Below, piece after piece: positions 8,183-17,137 of a DNA stretch of 64,000 nt. The position numbers and the translations under genes were made by a program. Within the stretch, counting starts at the first letter, position 1. Each line of letters opens with the position of its first letter. The stretch is taken from assembly GCA_963827545.1 (NCBI GenBank), contig CAWHBI010000040.1:1-64000 (forward strand), in the 5' to 3' direction. The DNA is from AWTP1-13 sp963827545. GTDB lineage: Bacteria; Pseudomonadota; Alphaproteobacteria; Rhizobiales; Hyphomicrobiaceae. The notes beneath the pieces are model-generated. The model worked only from the letters and a program-made list of their open reading frames with translations, ran no database searches and was not told the DNA's origin.

Positions 8183-9760
8183 TCATGAGTGGACGCGTTG
8201 GCGTCGCCGTCGCGCGCTCCTGGCAGGTGACTGGCGCCTGTCACGTGTGCGCGGTCCGCTTTTCGGCCGACTGATCGGTGCAGGGCTCGCGTGCTCGGCC
8301 ACAACGCGGTCGGCGCGACAGCGGTCGCACGTCCCGCAGCGCGGTGGATAATCCTCCCCGAAATACCGCCGGATGAATACGCTGCGGCACTCCTCGGAGT
8401 GGGCATAGTCGGCAATCAGGCGAAGACGCCGTTCGCCCTCGTAGCGGAAGGTCTTGAGTTTCGCCACCAGATCGCGGACGCCGGCCTTGAACGTCTCCGG
8501 CGGCACGACGATTGCGATGCTGCCGTCCTGGTCCCGTTCAACGGATCCCGCCTCTTCAAGATCCGACAGCAACACCTCGCAGATCCGGGCCGGTACGCCG
8601 GCGGAGTAGGCGAGCGTCTCGGCGGTCGGGGCGCGTTCCTCGCCCGTCCAGGCGGTGAGCGCGGCCTCAAGCCGCTCCAGATGCCGCACGCTTGGGCGGC
8701 CTTGCGCCTGGAGGTGCTCGTGGATTTCAAGGTCGGCGGGGTCGAACAGGAGAATGCAGTGTGCCGGGCGGCCGTCGCGACCCGCGCGACCGATCTCCTG
8801 AACATACTGCTCCAGGGACCCGGGAGCCTGGTAATGCAGGATGTAGCGGATGTTCGGCTTATCGATGCCCATGCCGAAGGCGGTGGTTGCGACCATGATC
8901 AGGCGCCGGGACGGATTCATGAACTGGCGCTGTGCCGCGTCACGATCGGCAGCGCGCATCTTCCCGTGATAGCGCGTGACCGGGATGCGCGCGCGCCCGA
9001 GGGCGCCCGAGACTTCGTCCACCGCCGTTGTGGTGGCGCAATAGATGATGCCGGGGCGCTGCAGGCGCTTGATACGCCGGGCAGCAGCGGGGAACTTCGC
9101 CGCGCCAGGCACGATATCGACGGTGAGGCCAAGGTTCTCGCGGTGCGCCGGTGCTACGATCACCCGTGGGTTGTCCAGCCGCAGCCGTTCTGCGATGTCC
9201 TCCCGGACACGTGGCGTTGCTGTTGCCGTGAGGGCAAGCACCGGCGGATTCCCCAGGCGCTTCCGCGCGTTGCCGAGACGCAGGTAGGAGGGCCGGAAGT
9301 CGTGCCCCCACTCCGAGATGCAGTGGGCCTCATCGATGCACAGAAGCGCCGGCCGCGCGCGTTCGAACAAGGGAGCGGTCGCGGCCGACTCGAGCGTCTC
9401 GGGCGTCGTGAGAACGACGAGGCGGCCACCCTTCTTGAGTCGCTCAAGCGCGTCGCGCCGCTCGGCGGCCCGTAGCCGGCTGTGAATCGCGACCACAGGA
9501 ACGCCGCGCTTCTTGAGAGCGCGCTCCTGATCCGTCATGAGGGCAATGAGCGGCGAGATAACGATGGTCGGCCGCTCAACGATCATCGCCGGAACCTGGT
9601 AGATCAGCGACTTGCCAAAGCCGGTGGGCAGCGAGACGAACGCATCGCGCCCGTTGAGGACAGCCAGCATCGCCAATTCCTGCTCGGGACGCAGGCTCTG
9701 GATGCGGAAGGTCCGGCGCGCGGTCTCCCTGCAGGCGCTGAGCAGGCTTGTCTTCATCAT
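8183..9760 (-). CDS. recQ: RecQ-family ATP-dependent DNA helicase
   Basis: A 525-residue superfamily 2 helicase. Visible motifs in order: the Q-like SLRPEQELAMLAVLNGRDAF, Walker A SLPTGFGKS, motif Ia VISPLIALM, the Walker B box IDEAHCISEWGHDFRPSY, motif III ALTATATP, motif V TTAFGMGIDKPNIR, and motif VI QEIGRAGRDG. A zinc-binding module follows (CRSVFIRRYFG, then CGTCDRC). No HRDC domain is present and the tail is basic and low-complexity, so this is a short RecQ variant, possibly an accessory rather than the housekeeping copy. An AAGGA site lies just before the double ATG; the second ATG (9757) is the better spaced start. Confidence 0.9.
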   Translation of the reverse strand: MMKTSLLSACRETARRTFRIQSLRPEQELAMLAVLNGRDAFVSLPTGFGKSLIYQVPAMIVERPTIVISPLIALMTDQERALKKRGVPVVAIHSRLRAAERRDALERLKKGGRLVVLTTPETLESAATAPLFERARPALLCIDEAHCISEWGHDFRPSYLRLGNARKRLGNPPVLALTATATPRVREDIAERLRLDNPRVIVAPAHRENLGLTVDIVPGAAKFPAAARRIKRLQRPGIIYCATTTAVDEVSGALGRARIPVTRYHGKMRAADRDAAQRQFMNPSRRLIMVATTAFGMGIDKPNIRYILHYQAPGSLEQYVQEIGRAGRDGRPAHCILLFDPADLEIHEHLQAQGRPSVRHLERLEAALTAWTGEERAPTAETLAYSAGVPARICEVLLSDLEEAGSVERDQDGSIAIVVPPETFKAGVRDLVAKLKTFRYEGERRLRLIADYAHSEECRSVFIRRYFGEDYPPRCGTCDRCRADRVVAEHASPAPISRPKSGPRTRDRRQSPARSARRRRQRVHS

Positions 9761-9942
9761 GTCCTTTGTAGCCCGCGGGCAGCACCAGCCAGGCGCGCTG
9801 GCTTGGTCACGTGCAACTTAGCACGGCTTGTGGACCGCCCTTTGGGCCGACCTGACGCTTCCTCCGTGGTTCGTATGTCCACATTGCCGGGCAGCTGGGT
9901 GGGCACCACATTCTCTACAAGAGACATCTGGAGACAACCGCC

Positions 9943-10396
9943 ATGCCCAAGACCAGCAAAGCCCGCGCTGTTGGATTGAACCACATCGCGCTCGAGGTGG
10001 GCGACATCGAGGAGGCTCTGGCCTTCTACGGACGCCTGTTTGAATTCACGCTGCGCGGCAAGAGCGAGCACGCCGCCTTCATCGATCTGGGCGACCAGTT
10101 TCTTGCCCTTCAGAAAGGCCGCAAGCAGCCCGGTGACGACGGGCGACATTTCGGGCTGGTGGTCGATGACAAGGAGGCCGTCCGAGCGAGCGCTGGCCGC
10201 TGCCGGCGTGAAGATCCTGCCCGGCCGCTTCCTCGACTTTCTCGATCCGTGGGGCAACCGCATCGAGATCGTCGGCTACGACAACATCCAGTTCACCAAG
10301 GCGCCGCATGTCCTGCGCGGCATGGGCCTGGCCGACCTCGCGAAGACCCCACAGGCCATCAAGGAGCTGGCGGACAAGGGAATGGCGCCCGATTGA
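9943..10396 (+). pseudogene. VOC-family (glyoxalase/bleomycin resistance) protein, frameshifted
   Basis: The first 82 codons encode the N-terminal half of a VOC-fold protein (GLNHIALEVGDIEEALAFYG, then FIDLGDQFLALQKG and HFGLVVDD). The second half continues in the next frame from about 10188 (ALAAAGVKILPGRFLDFLD, then DPWGNRIEIVGYDNIQF) to the stop at 10396. The most economical explanation is one extra base in GCGAGCG near 10188, where in-frame relatives would read Ala-Ala. Functions in this superfamily range from lyases to dioxygenases and binding proteins; no specific one can be given. Confidence 0.75.
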
Positions 10397-10539
10397 GGCG
10401 CCCGACACACGAGAGGAGAAGGAATTGATAGAACAGGAGCAACTCGACGAACCAAACTTCGCACACCCCGCAGCTGGGAGTCCGCGATTTCCGGGCGTTT
10501 TCCTCAACCTCGCATGCTGCTGGCCGAGAGCGCCCTTCG

Positions 10540-10818
10540 CTCAGGGCTGGGCATACTGGTTAGTAGGAGTTCCTGCCCACCAACACGGGAAGCGGGCGCG
10601 AGCTTGCGAGCTCGACATCCTCATCGGCTGCGGCGACGTCATGATGACCTACCCGGACACGTCGACCGCCATGTCTAACGCCGTTGCGGCCTATAGCGGG
10701 GCGGTCAAGATCCTGAAGCGCGGCATCGATTTCGCGCGGACGCGGGAGATCGAGGCCGGCTGCAGCGGGTACAGCACTACCTCGAATTGGCCAAGCGCGA
10801 GGTCGGCATCGCGTAAGG
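10540..10818 (+). pseudogene. unrecognised gene remnant
   Basis: A stretch that reads like the C-terminus of a protein: TYPDTSTAMSNAVAAYSGAV and ILKRGIDFARTREIEAG in one frame, followed in another frame by LQRVQHYLELAKREVGIA and a stop at 10818. The frame change is near 10762. The family was not recognised. It lies just left of the tRNA-Pro half site and is probably decayed foreign DNA. Between 10397 and 10540 nothing coding was seen. Confidence 0.35.
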
Positions 10819-11106
10819 CTGGTGATCGCTGGTGAGGGTCCGGCGCTCACGCAGCGCCGGCTACCATCTCTACGCTGCGTTGCGGGCCCTGGGGGCGGTC
10901 TCGCAACCAAAGGGAAAGAATTTGCGCTCACGAGACCATCGATCAAATTCTTGTGTGCGGATCGATCCGCACACGTCCCTTCCCATGGAACATCAGATGC
11001 GGAGGGCAGGTGGAGGGCAGGTTGGGGTGAACTCAACGCGAACGAAACGAAACCGACGCGCACCAACGTGCATTGATGCTAAAGAGAATTCCCGTCGACC
11101 CTTCTC

Positions 11107-11151
11107 TTCGGGAGCAAGGGGTCGGGAGTTCGAATCTCCCCGCTCCGACCA
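11107..11151 (+). other. 3' half of tRNA-Pro(CGG), probable attachment-site scar
   Basis: Forty-five bases that match the 3' half of a proline tRNA. They begin exactly at an anticodon loop TTCGGGA (anticodon CGG) and continue through the 3' anticodon strand, a GGGGTC variable region, a T-arm (GGGAG TTCGAAT CTCCC) and the acceptor CGCTCCG-A-CCA. The 5' half (D-arm and 5' acceptor strand) is absent upstream. Tyrosine integrases often recombine in the anticodon loop and leave such a 3' half at the distal end of the inserted element. The intact tRNA would be expected to the left, outside the window. Confidence 0.7.
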
Positions 11152-11282
11152 ATGACTGCGATCGCTTATAGAAGAGCTAGGCGCCGTATAGCGCATCGGG
11201 GACGAGGAGGAACTCGTCTCACGCGCCACGCCGCGAGTGGCGCGGGGCGCACTCGACAGCCTAGGCCGCGTCCGAATTGTTC

Positions 11283-11597
11283 CTAAATCAGGAAGTCTTC
11301 CTTCTTCGCTTTTCCGGCCTTCGTTGCCGCCACAAGCCACCGGGGCATGCGGCCACGACCGGTCCAGGTGTTCTCGGGGTTCTTAGGATCGCGAAATTTG
11401 ACAGCTACGGCGCCCTTGCGACCCCTACCGAACAGATCTTGAATGGATAGGCCGTGGTTTTTGACCAACGCCGCAACCTCCTGGCGCAGCTCGTCGCGGG
11501 CCGAGTTTCGCTTGTCAATCATCAACCGATCCACGCGATTGCGAAGTTCCCCCAATTCTCCGTAGGATAACTTCTCAAGGCCGCTGACTTTCGCCAT
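11283..11597 (-). CDS. H-NS family nucleoid-associated protein
   Basis: A 104-residue protein with the two-part H-NS layout: an N-terminal coiled-coil oligomerisation region (YGELGELRNRVDRLMIDKR) and a C-terminal AT-hook-like DNA-binding domain (FRDPKNPENTWTGRGRMPRW). These proteins bind curved or AT-rich DNA and silence foreign genes. The start at 11597 is preceded by GGAGAG and gives the normal family length. It stands beside the tRNA-Pro half site, a common location for genes arriving with, or controlling, integrated elements. Confidence 0.88.
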   Translation of the reverse strand: MAKVSGLEKLSYGELGELRNRVDRLMIDKRNSARDELRQEVAALVKNHGLSIQDLFGRGRKGAVAVKFRDPKNPENTWTGRGRMPRWLVAATKAGKAKKEDFLI

Positions 11598-12250
11598 TTT
11601 GGCTCTCCAGTGCAGGAGTTGTCTTTCCAGCTGTATCAATTGCTTCGGTTAACTAAGGGTTGCGATAAAGAAGTCAACCAATAGTGACATGGTCTGCGCC
11701 GATCGTGAAGGACGTGCAGGTGTTCAGGGAACCGTGCTTTGCGAATTAGCCTGCGCCGCTGAAGGAGACGCCCTCGATGAAGGCTTTTAGCGCCTCTGCG
11801 TTGTTTGCAACAGCGCGTAGTGAACACTAATTCGAGTGTGGCGCGGATCGCCACCCTCGCGGGCGCCGCCAGACCAATTCCTAGTAGCAGCACTTGATAC
11901 AGTTCAAATGCGCGCGAAAGAGTGGCGACTGCCAACTCTCTTCCGTCCCGATTGCGGATGTTGGCTGTGAAGAGGAGTTCGCAGTCGCGGTTGATCTGGC
12001 GCGCGTGGGCAAAGAGATCGCCGTGAACTTTAAGTCTCCCCCCAACTGGGGATGAAGCCTTCCTTCCCCCTTCCTATTTTGCGCCGGCGAGCACCAGAGC
12101 TCATGACCTGGCGAGGTCTGACAGCCTCACGATGTTGAGCGCCGATTGGGCGGCCATCGCCAGAGAAATCACGAGCCATCATTGGCTGATGTGTCCGTTC
12201 CCGTCCGGGAACGCCCGCATGACGGCCGTTTTTTGCGCCGGAGACCACGT
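11598..12250. other. 650-base stretch without a recognisable gene
   Basis: Between the H-NS gene and the lytic transglycosylase no open frame with protein-like composition was found on either strand. Short frames exist but are rich in rare combinations and lack ribosome binding sites. The part next to 11597 presumably holds the H-NS promoter. Confidence 0.5.
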
Positions 12251-12958
12251 TTGAAGAGAAGGGTTGGAACCTGGAACGGCGGCAGGGCTGCGATTGTGGC
12301 ACTTCGGTGGCTCATTGCCACTGTCGGCAGTTTGTCCATTCTCGCAATCTGTTCCCACGCAACGCGCGCGTCCACTGAGACGCCGCATATTGTATCCGCG
12401 ATCGAAGCCGCTCGCCGCCATAGCCTGGACGCGCGCGTGTTCTTGGCCATCGGGTGGCACGAGAGCCGCCTCAATCCCCAGGCCGGATCGCCTATGCAGA
12501 AAGGCCGGCATATGTCGTCTGCCATCGGCATGTGGCAGATCCTGGCGGCGCCCGACACTCTGAGAGAACTCGGCATCAGCAGGGCCGATCGAACCAACTA
12601 CGACCGCGCAACGCCTGCGATCGCCCATTACTTTGCACGCCAGCAGGATCGGCTCCGGCAGATGGGCATCGATCCCACCCCGGGCAAGACCTATATGACG
12701 TGGAACGTGGGGCCGGGAATGGCGGCTGCAATTCTGAACGCCAAGCCCAGCGAGAGAATCGAAAGCATAGCCCGTCGCATGCTCGCCAAATACGGGCCAA
12801 AGTTCATTGCCAAATGGCTGCGCAACAATCCGTCGCTCTATCGGCCTGGCATGACGGCTAGTCGGATCGCAGCCAACTACGAGCTGCAAATGGCCAAGGA
12901 CATGAGGGCCGTGGATCGCTATCTGACCCCGAGGTACGACGGGGTAGCTCTGGATTGA
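12251..12958 (+). CDS. lytic transglycosylase (SLT domain)
   Basis: A secreted protein of about 235 residues with a soluble lytic transglycosylase domain: the catalytic glutamate lies in AIGWHESRLNPQAGSP, followed by SSAIGMWQIL and later TYMTWNVGPG. It would cleave the glycan strand of peptidoglycan in the periplasm, releasing anhydro-muropeptides. A TTG start at 12251 is proposed because GGAG lies 8 bases upstream and the protein then begins MKRRVGTWNGG with a proper signal peptide ending near ATRAS. An ATG at 12146 would add a non-signal-like 35-residue extension. It converges on murQ, fitting a peptidoglycan-recycling locus. Confidence 0.8.
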   Translation: MKRRVGTWNGGRAAIVALRWLIATVGSLSILAICSHATRASTETPHIVSAIEAARRHSLDARVFLAIGWHESRLNPQAGSPMQKGRHMSSAIGMWQILAAPDTLRELGISRADRTNYDRATPAIAHYFARQQDRLRQMGIDPTPGKTYMTWNVGPGMAAAILNAKPSERIESIARRMLAKYGPKFIAKWLRNNPSLYRPGMTASRIAANYELQMAKDMRAVDRYLTPRYDGVALD

Positions 12959-13018
12959 CGGGGCGCCGGTCCGCGTTCGCACTCGCCCGTCTCCCTTGAG
13001 ACGCATCGGACAAAAAGC

Positions 13019-13948
13019 TCATTCGCTCCCAGGGAACTGCTTGCGAGGTGACGTCTGGCAGCGTTCCGACTCGATAAGGGCGATTGCCGCACCAAGTCGC
13101 CCACCCACGCTGTCGAGAGCGGCCGCGGCCATGTCCAAGTCGCACCCTTCAAGCAGCAATACCGCGAGCTTGACGCATCCTTTTGTTCGTTCGAGCGCAG
13201 CACGCACATCTTCCCTGCTCCTGCCGGTCAGACTGAGCACTATCGCCTCCCGCCGCACAGCCAGCTTGGCGTTTGAGGCGTTAACATCGACCATCAAGCC
13301 TTTGTATACTCGGCCGAGCCGGATCATGAGCAAGGAAGACAGCACATTGAGAGTGATGCGCTGCGCCGTCCCGGCATTCATGCGCGTCGAGCCGGCAATC
13401 GGCTCCGGCCCGGTTTCAAGAAGGATCGGGTGCTCGGCCTCATCGAGGAGCGGTGTGCCGCGGTTGCTGGCAATGCCGATGGTTAGCGCGCCGCGTGCCT
13501 TTGCCTCCCGCAGGCACGCCAGCGTGAACGGTGTCGTCCCGCTTGCTGCCACGGCATTCAAGGCATCTTGCGCTCCGACGCCGTGGCGTTTCACCAGCTC
13601 CTTGGCCTGCCCGATTTCGTCTTCAGCGCCCTCGACCGCGCGGACCATGGCCTTGTCGCCGCCTGCGATAAGCAGCAACAGGCGCTCCGGCGGCCAGCTG
13701 AATGTCGGCATCAGCTCGGCACCATCCTGTACCGCCAGACGGCCCGAGGTTCCAGCACCCGCATAGATGAGGCGGCCGCGATGCCGCAGACGGGCTTCCA
13801 TCGCCAGTGCCGCCCGCTCGATCGCCGGCCTGGCAGCGCGCACCGCAGCGACGGCAGAGAATTGCCCTTCAATCATCGCGTCCACGACATCGGCGGGGTC
13901 CCAGACGTCGATGCCTGAATATCGTGGGCTTATGCGCTCAGTTTCCAT
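13019..13948 (-). CDS. murQ: N-acetylmuramic acid 6-phosphate etherase
   Basis: About 309 residues of a SIS-domain enzyme that removes the lactyl ether from MurNAc-6-phosphate, giving GlcNAc-6-phosphate and D-lactate in peptidoglycan recycling. Diagnostic segments are YAGAGTSGRLAVQDGAEL, LIAGGDKAMVRAVEGAED, IGIASNRGTPLLDEAEH and the MurQ signature ETGPEPIAGSTRMNAGTAQR. Start chosen at 13948 (METERISPRYSGIDV), which matches the usual beginning; an ATG at 13999 in the same frame is an alternative. It is transcribed away from the kinase–deaminase–deacetylase operon. Confidence 0.93.
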   Translation of the reverse strand: METERISPRYSGIDVWDPADVVDAMIEGQFSAVAAVRAARPAIERAALAMEARLRHRGRLIYAGAGTSGRLAVQDGAELMPTFSWPPERLLLLIAGGDKAMVRAVEGAEDEIGQAKELVKRHGVGAQDALNAVAASGTTPFTLACLREAKARGALTIGIASNRGTPLLDEAEHPILLETGPEPIAGSTRMNAGTAQRITLNVLSSLLMIRLGRVYKGLMVDVNASNAKLAVRREAIVLSLTGRSREDVRAALERTKGCVKLAVLLLEGCDLDMAAAALDSVGGRLGAAIALIESERCQTSPRKQFPGSE

Positions 13949-14031
13949 CGCTCCGAGCAGCCAAGTGGCTGCCATCCATTTGGATTTCGCCGCGGTCATT
14001 CATAAATGAGCTTGACAGGCGAGGACCACAA
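13949..14031. promoter_or_regulatory. divergent promoter region, murQ / amino-sugar operon
   Basis: The 83 bases between the divergent starts of murQ and the kinase gene must hold the signals for both. The ribosome binding site of the kinase (GGCGAGG, 7 bases before the GTG) is visible. No clear operator palindrome was identified. Confidence 0.4.
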
Positions 14032-14937
14032 GTGGACGGAGACCTACTATTTCTCGGGGTCGACGGCGGCGGCACGCTGTGCCGTGCCCGGCTGTGCGAT
14101 GGCTCGGGCACCGTTCTCGGCGAGGGCAAGGCGGGCCCGGCGAACATTCGCTTGGGGCTCGACGACAGCATCCGGGCCGTGCTCGACGCCACCGGCCAGT
14201 GCCTGGCGGAGGCCAAGCTCGCCATCGACAGCCGGCCCATCGTGGCCTGCCTTGCCCTGGCGGGGGCGACGGAACCAATCGAGCTCGAGGCGATGGAGAA
14301 CTACCGGCACCCGTTCCGACAGTTGGTGGTGACGACGGACGCCCATGCCGCCTGCGTTGGAGCGCATCGCGGCGAGGACGGCGGGGTCATCATCATCGGC
14401 ACAGGCACGGTCGCCTGGGCGATCCTTGCAGGGCGCAATCATCGTGTTGGCGGTTGGGGTTTCCCGGTTTCTGACGAGGGCAGCGGTGCGTGGCTCGGGT
14501 GCGAGGTGGTGCGCCGCGTGTTGTGGGCGCATGATGGGCGTGCACTCTGGACCGGCTTGCTGCGCGCTGTGTTCGAGCAGTTCAACTCCGACCCCCATGC
14601 CATCGTGCGTTGGATGGGCTCGGCAAAGCCGCGCGACTTTGCAACGCTCGCACCCGTTGTCGTCCAGCATACTCGTCAGGACGATCCGGCGGGTTGCGAG
14701 CTCATGCAGCTTGCCGGTGGGCATATCGATGCGCTGGCTGAGCGGCTCAACGCGATCGGCGTGCGCCGGCTGGCGGTGGCCGGCGGGCTGTCGTCGAGCG
14801 TCACCCCGTGGCTCAGCCGGGAGACGAGGCGCCGCCTGGTTCCCGCCGCGGCCGATGCGCTCGCCGGTGCGCTGTGGCTCGCTCGGGCGGGGCCGGTCCG
14901 CGGCGGCCAACAACCTGAAGGCTCTTTGTGTCCATGA
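14032..14937 (+). CDS. BadF/BadG-type N-acetylglucosamine (or MurNAc) kinase
   Basis: A 301-residue member of the BadF/BadG/BcrA/BcrD ATPase group. It shows the ATP-binding phosphate-1 motif LFLGVDGGGTLCRARLCDG, a GIGTVAW-like segment (IIIGTGTVAWAIL), GFPVSDEGSGAWLG and an adenosine motif RLAVAGGLSS. Family members phosphorylate GlcNAc or MurNAc. With murQ, nagB-II and nagA adjacent, phosphorylation of recycled amino sugars is very likely; which of the two sugars is used cannot be decided. A GTG start at 14032 is supported by a well-spaced ribosome binding site and by the short lead before the first beta strand. Its stop overlaps the next gene's start. Confidence 0.85.
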   Translation: MDGDLLFLGVDGGGTLCRARLCDGSGTVLGEGKAGPANIRLGLDDSIRAVLDATGQCLAEAKLAIDSRPIVACLALAGATEPIELEAMENYRHPFRQLVVTTDAHAACVGAHRGEDGGVIIIGTGTVAWAILAGRNHRVGGWGFPVSDEGSGAWLGCEVVRRVLWAHDGRALWTGLLRAVFEQFNSDPHAIVRWMGSAKPRDFATLAPVVVQHTRQDDPAGCELMQLAGGHIDALAERLNAIGVRRLAVAGGLSSSVTPWLSRETRRRLVPAAADALAGALWLARAGPVRGGQQPEGSLCP

Positions 14938-15980
14938 TGAGGGAGCGCGGGAGTGACGCTGACGTGCTGATGGCGCGCGAGATTCGTGAAGCCCCCGTAG
15001 CCGTCAGCCAGCAGCTGCAGGGCCTGGCCCAGCCCTTGGCGAAGCTCGTCGGACGGCTCAAGCGCCGGCCGCCGCAAGTCGTCGTCACCTGTGCACGCGG
15101 TAGCTCGGCCCATGCAGCGACCTTCGGCAAGCATTTGATCGAGCGCTATATCGGTGTCCCGGTCGCCGAGGCCGCACCCAACATCGCCAGCGTCTATGGG
15201 AGGCAGCTGCGCCTCGAAAACCAGCTGTTTCTCGCCATCTCGCAATCAGGACGGAGCGATGACCTCGTCGCCCTGGCCTCGAGCGCCAAGGCGGCGGGAG
15301 CGCTGACCGTGGCGATAGTGAATGCCACCGATGGCCCGCTGGTCCCCGCCTGCGACATTGTACTGCCGATCGGCGCCGGTCCGGAGCTCAGCGTTGCAGC
15401 GAGCAAGACGTTTGTCGCGACGCTCGCCGCTCTGCTGCGCCTGACCGCGTCGTGGACGGACGACGCAAGCCTCGGCGGCGCCATCGAGCGACTGCCGGAT
15501 CGACTGAGTGCCGCGGCTGAGCTCGATTGGAGCGAGCTCGTGGACACGCTGGTCGGAGCCAAGAGCCTGGTTGCGATCGGTCGCGGGCCAACTCTTGCCA
15601 TCGCGCGTGAAGCCTCGCTCAAGCTCAAGGAAACGTGCAGGCTGCATGCCGAGGCATTCAGCGGCGCCGAGTTTCTCCATGGGCCGGTGGCTCTGATCTC
15701 ACCGCGCTACCCAGTCTTGATGTTCATGCCGACCGACGCTGCGGCGCACGGGATGCACCAGCTCGCAACCAGCCTTCGGGAAAAAGGGACCGCGCTGCTC
15801 ACCACCGAGCCCGGGGCTTCCGGCGCGGGACGGCTCCCCGCAGTTGCCTCCGACCATCCGGAGGTCGACGCCGTCTGCCTCATCCAGAGCTTCTATGCCA
15901 TGCTCATCCGCCTTGCGGAGCGGTTGGGCACCGACGTCGATCGGCCTCGCCACCTACGCAAGGTCACGCGCACGCGATGA
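14928..15980 (+). CDS. nagB-II: glucosamine-6-phosphate deaminase, NagB-II type (two SIS domains)
   Basis: A 350-residue protein with two SIS domains, like the isomerase half of GlmS: VVTCARGSSAHAATFGKHLI and ISQSGRSDDLVALASSAKAA in the first, LVAIGRGPTLAIAREASLKL and CRLHAEAFSGAEFLHGPVA in the second. It lacks the N-terminal glutaminase domain of GlmS, so it works in the catabolic direction, converting glucosamine-6-phosphate to fructose-6-phosphate and ammonia, as in the NagB-II enzymes. GTG start at 14928 (ATG at 14934 possible); it overlaps the kinase gene at its start and nagA by four bases at its end. Confidence 0.87.
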   Translation: MSMMRERGSDADVLMAREIREAPVAVSQQLQGLAQPLAKLVGRLKRRPPQVVVTCARGSSAHAATFGKHLIERYIGVPVAEAAPNIASVYGRQLRLENQLFLAISQSGRSDDLVALASSAKAAGALTVAIVNATDGPLVPACDIVLPIGAGPELSVAASKTFVATLAALLRLTASWTDDASLGGAIERLPDRLSAAAELDWSELVDTLVGAKSLVAIGRGPTLAIAREASLKLKETCRLHAEAFSGAEFLHGPVALISPRYPVLMFMPTDAAAHGMHQLATSLREKGTALLTTEPGASGAGRLPAVASDHPEVDAVCLIQSFYAMLIRLAERLGTDVDRPRHLRKVTRTR

Positions 15981-17137
15981 GCGCTTCGGGTCAACACGCG
16001 GTTGCAGCCGGCACCGTCTTCGACGGCTCGAACCTGCACCATGATTGCGCCGTCGTGATCGAGGGGCACCATATCGCGGCGCTCCTGCCCCGGTCTGAGC
16101 TGCCCTCGCCCGTGCTGACCCAGATCCTGCCGGAAGGCGCCTGGCTCGCGCCCGGCTTCATCGACACCCAGGTCAACGGCGGGGGCGACGTGTTGTTCAA
16201 CGACGACCCGACGCCCGATGGTATTGCGGCCATTGTTCGAGCGCATCGGGGCTTCGGGACCACTGCGCTGCTGCCCACTCTGATCAGCGATACGCCGGCC
16301 AAGATGCGCGCTGCGCTCGATGCCATACAGCTGGTCGTTCCCGCCAACCCAAGCGTTCTCGGCATCCACCTCGAAGGCCCTTTCCTGTCACCGGAAAAGC
16401 CGGGCGTGCACGATCCTGCGATGTTCCGGCGGCCCACGGCCGAGGATTGTGAGCAGCTGACGGCGACGCGGGCAGGCGTCACACTCGTCACGCTCGCGCC
16501 CGAGCAGGTCCCGGCAGGCTTCATAGGGCAGCTCGCCAAGGCCGGCGTTCGCGTCTCGCTCGGTCACTCAATGGCGACCTATGCGCAGACCAAGGCGGCG
16601 CTGGCCCAAGGCCTTACCGGATTCACTCACCTCTTCAACGCCATGCGTCAGCCGGAAAGCCGTGAGCCTGGTCCGGTCGTCGCGGCGCTTGAGGCCCCGG
16701 GCGCCTGGTTCGGCATGATCGTCGATGGTCACCACGTGGACCCCGCCATGCTCCGCCTGGCGCTTCGGGGCGCAGCGCGTCCGATGCTCGTCACCGACGC
16801 GATGCCGACCGTCGGCGGCAGCCACTCGACGTTCATGCTCTACGGCCAGGAGATTGGCACGCGCGACGGCCGCTGCACCCGGATGGACGGCGCGCTCGCC
16901 GGCACCCACCTCGACATGGCGTCGGCCGTGCGCAACTGTGTTGAGTTGCTTGGCCGGCCGCTAACGCAAGCTTTGCGCTTCGCTTCCACGGAGCCGGCGA
17001 GTTTTCTCGGCCTCGGAGGCTCCCTCGGCAGGATCGCTCCTGGCTATCGCGCCGATCTCGTCGCCTTCGACCCCCGTCACATCCAGATCCACGCAACATG
17101 GGTGGCCGGCAGGCCTGTTGCCGCGCCGACGCAATAG
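15977..17137 (+). CDS. nagA: N-acetylglucosamine-6-phosphate deacetylase
   Basis: A 386-residue amidohydrolase-fold enzyme that releases acetate from GlcNAc-6-phosphate. Motifs include LAPGFIDTQVNGGGDVLFND, the metal-binding glutamate in GIHLEGPFLSPEKPGVHDP, RVSLGHSMA, GFTHLFNAMRQ, MIVDGHHVDP and the catalytic aspartate in LVTDAMPTVGG. The ATG overlaps the upstream TGA as ATGA, so translation is probably coupled. With the kinase and NagB-II it completes the route from GlcNAc to fructose-6-phosphate. Confidence 0.94.
   Translation: MSASGQHAVAAGTVFDGSNLHHDCAVVIEGHHIAALLPRSELPSPVLTQILPEGAWLAPGFIDTQVNGGGDVLFNDDPTPDGIAAIVRAHRGFGTTALLPTLISDTPAKMRAALDAIQLVVPANPSVLGIHLEGPFLSPEKPGVHDPAMFRRPTAEDCEQLTATRAGVTLVTLAPEQVPAGFIGQLAKAGVRVSLGHSMATYAQTKAALAQGLTGFTHLFNAMRQPESREPGPVVAALEAPGAWFGMIVDGHHVDPAMLRLALRGAARPMLVTDAMPTVGGSHSTFMLYGQEIGTRDGRCTRMDGALAGTHLDMASAVRNCVELLGRPLTQALRFASTEPASFLGLGGSLGRIAPGYRADLVAFDPRHIQIHATWVAGRPVAAPTQ

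Noticed and set aside
8291..9475. Long open frame on the plus strand across recQ
   Set aside because: It is antisense to a clear RecQ gene; its length is explained by high GC content, and its translation has no recognisable motif.
11107..11151. Two-piece tmRNA acceptor end instead of a tRNA-Pro half
   Set aside because: The TTCGGGA loop followed by GCAAG, the GGGGTC variable region and the CGCTCCGACCA end fit tRNA-Pro(CGG); no tag-encoding region was found nearby.
12179..13006. Minus-strand frame across the lytic transglycosylase
   Set aside because: Antisense to the SLT-domain gene and without any signal or domain of its own.
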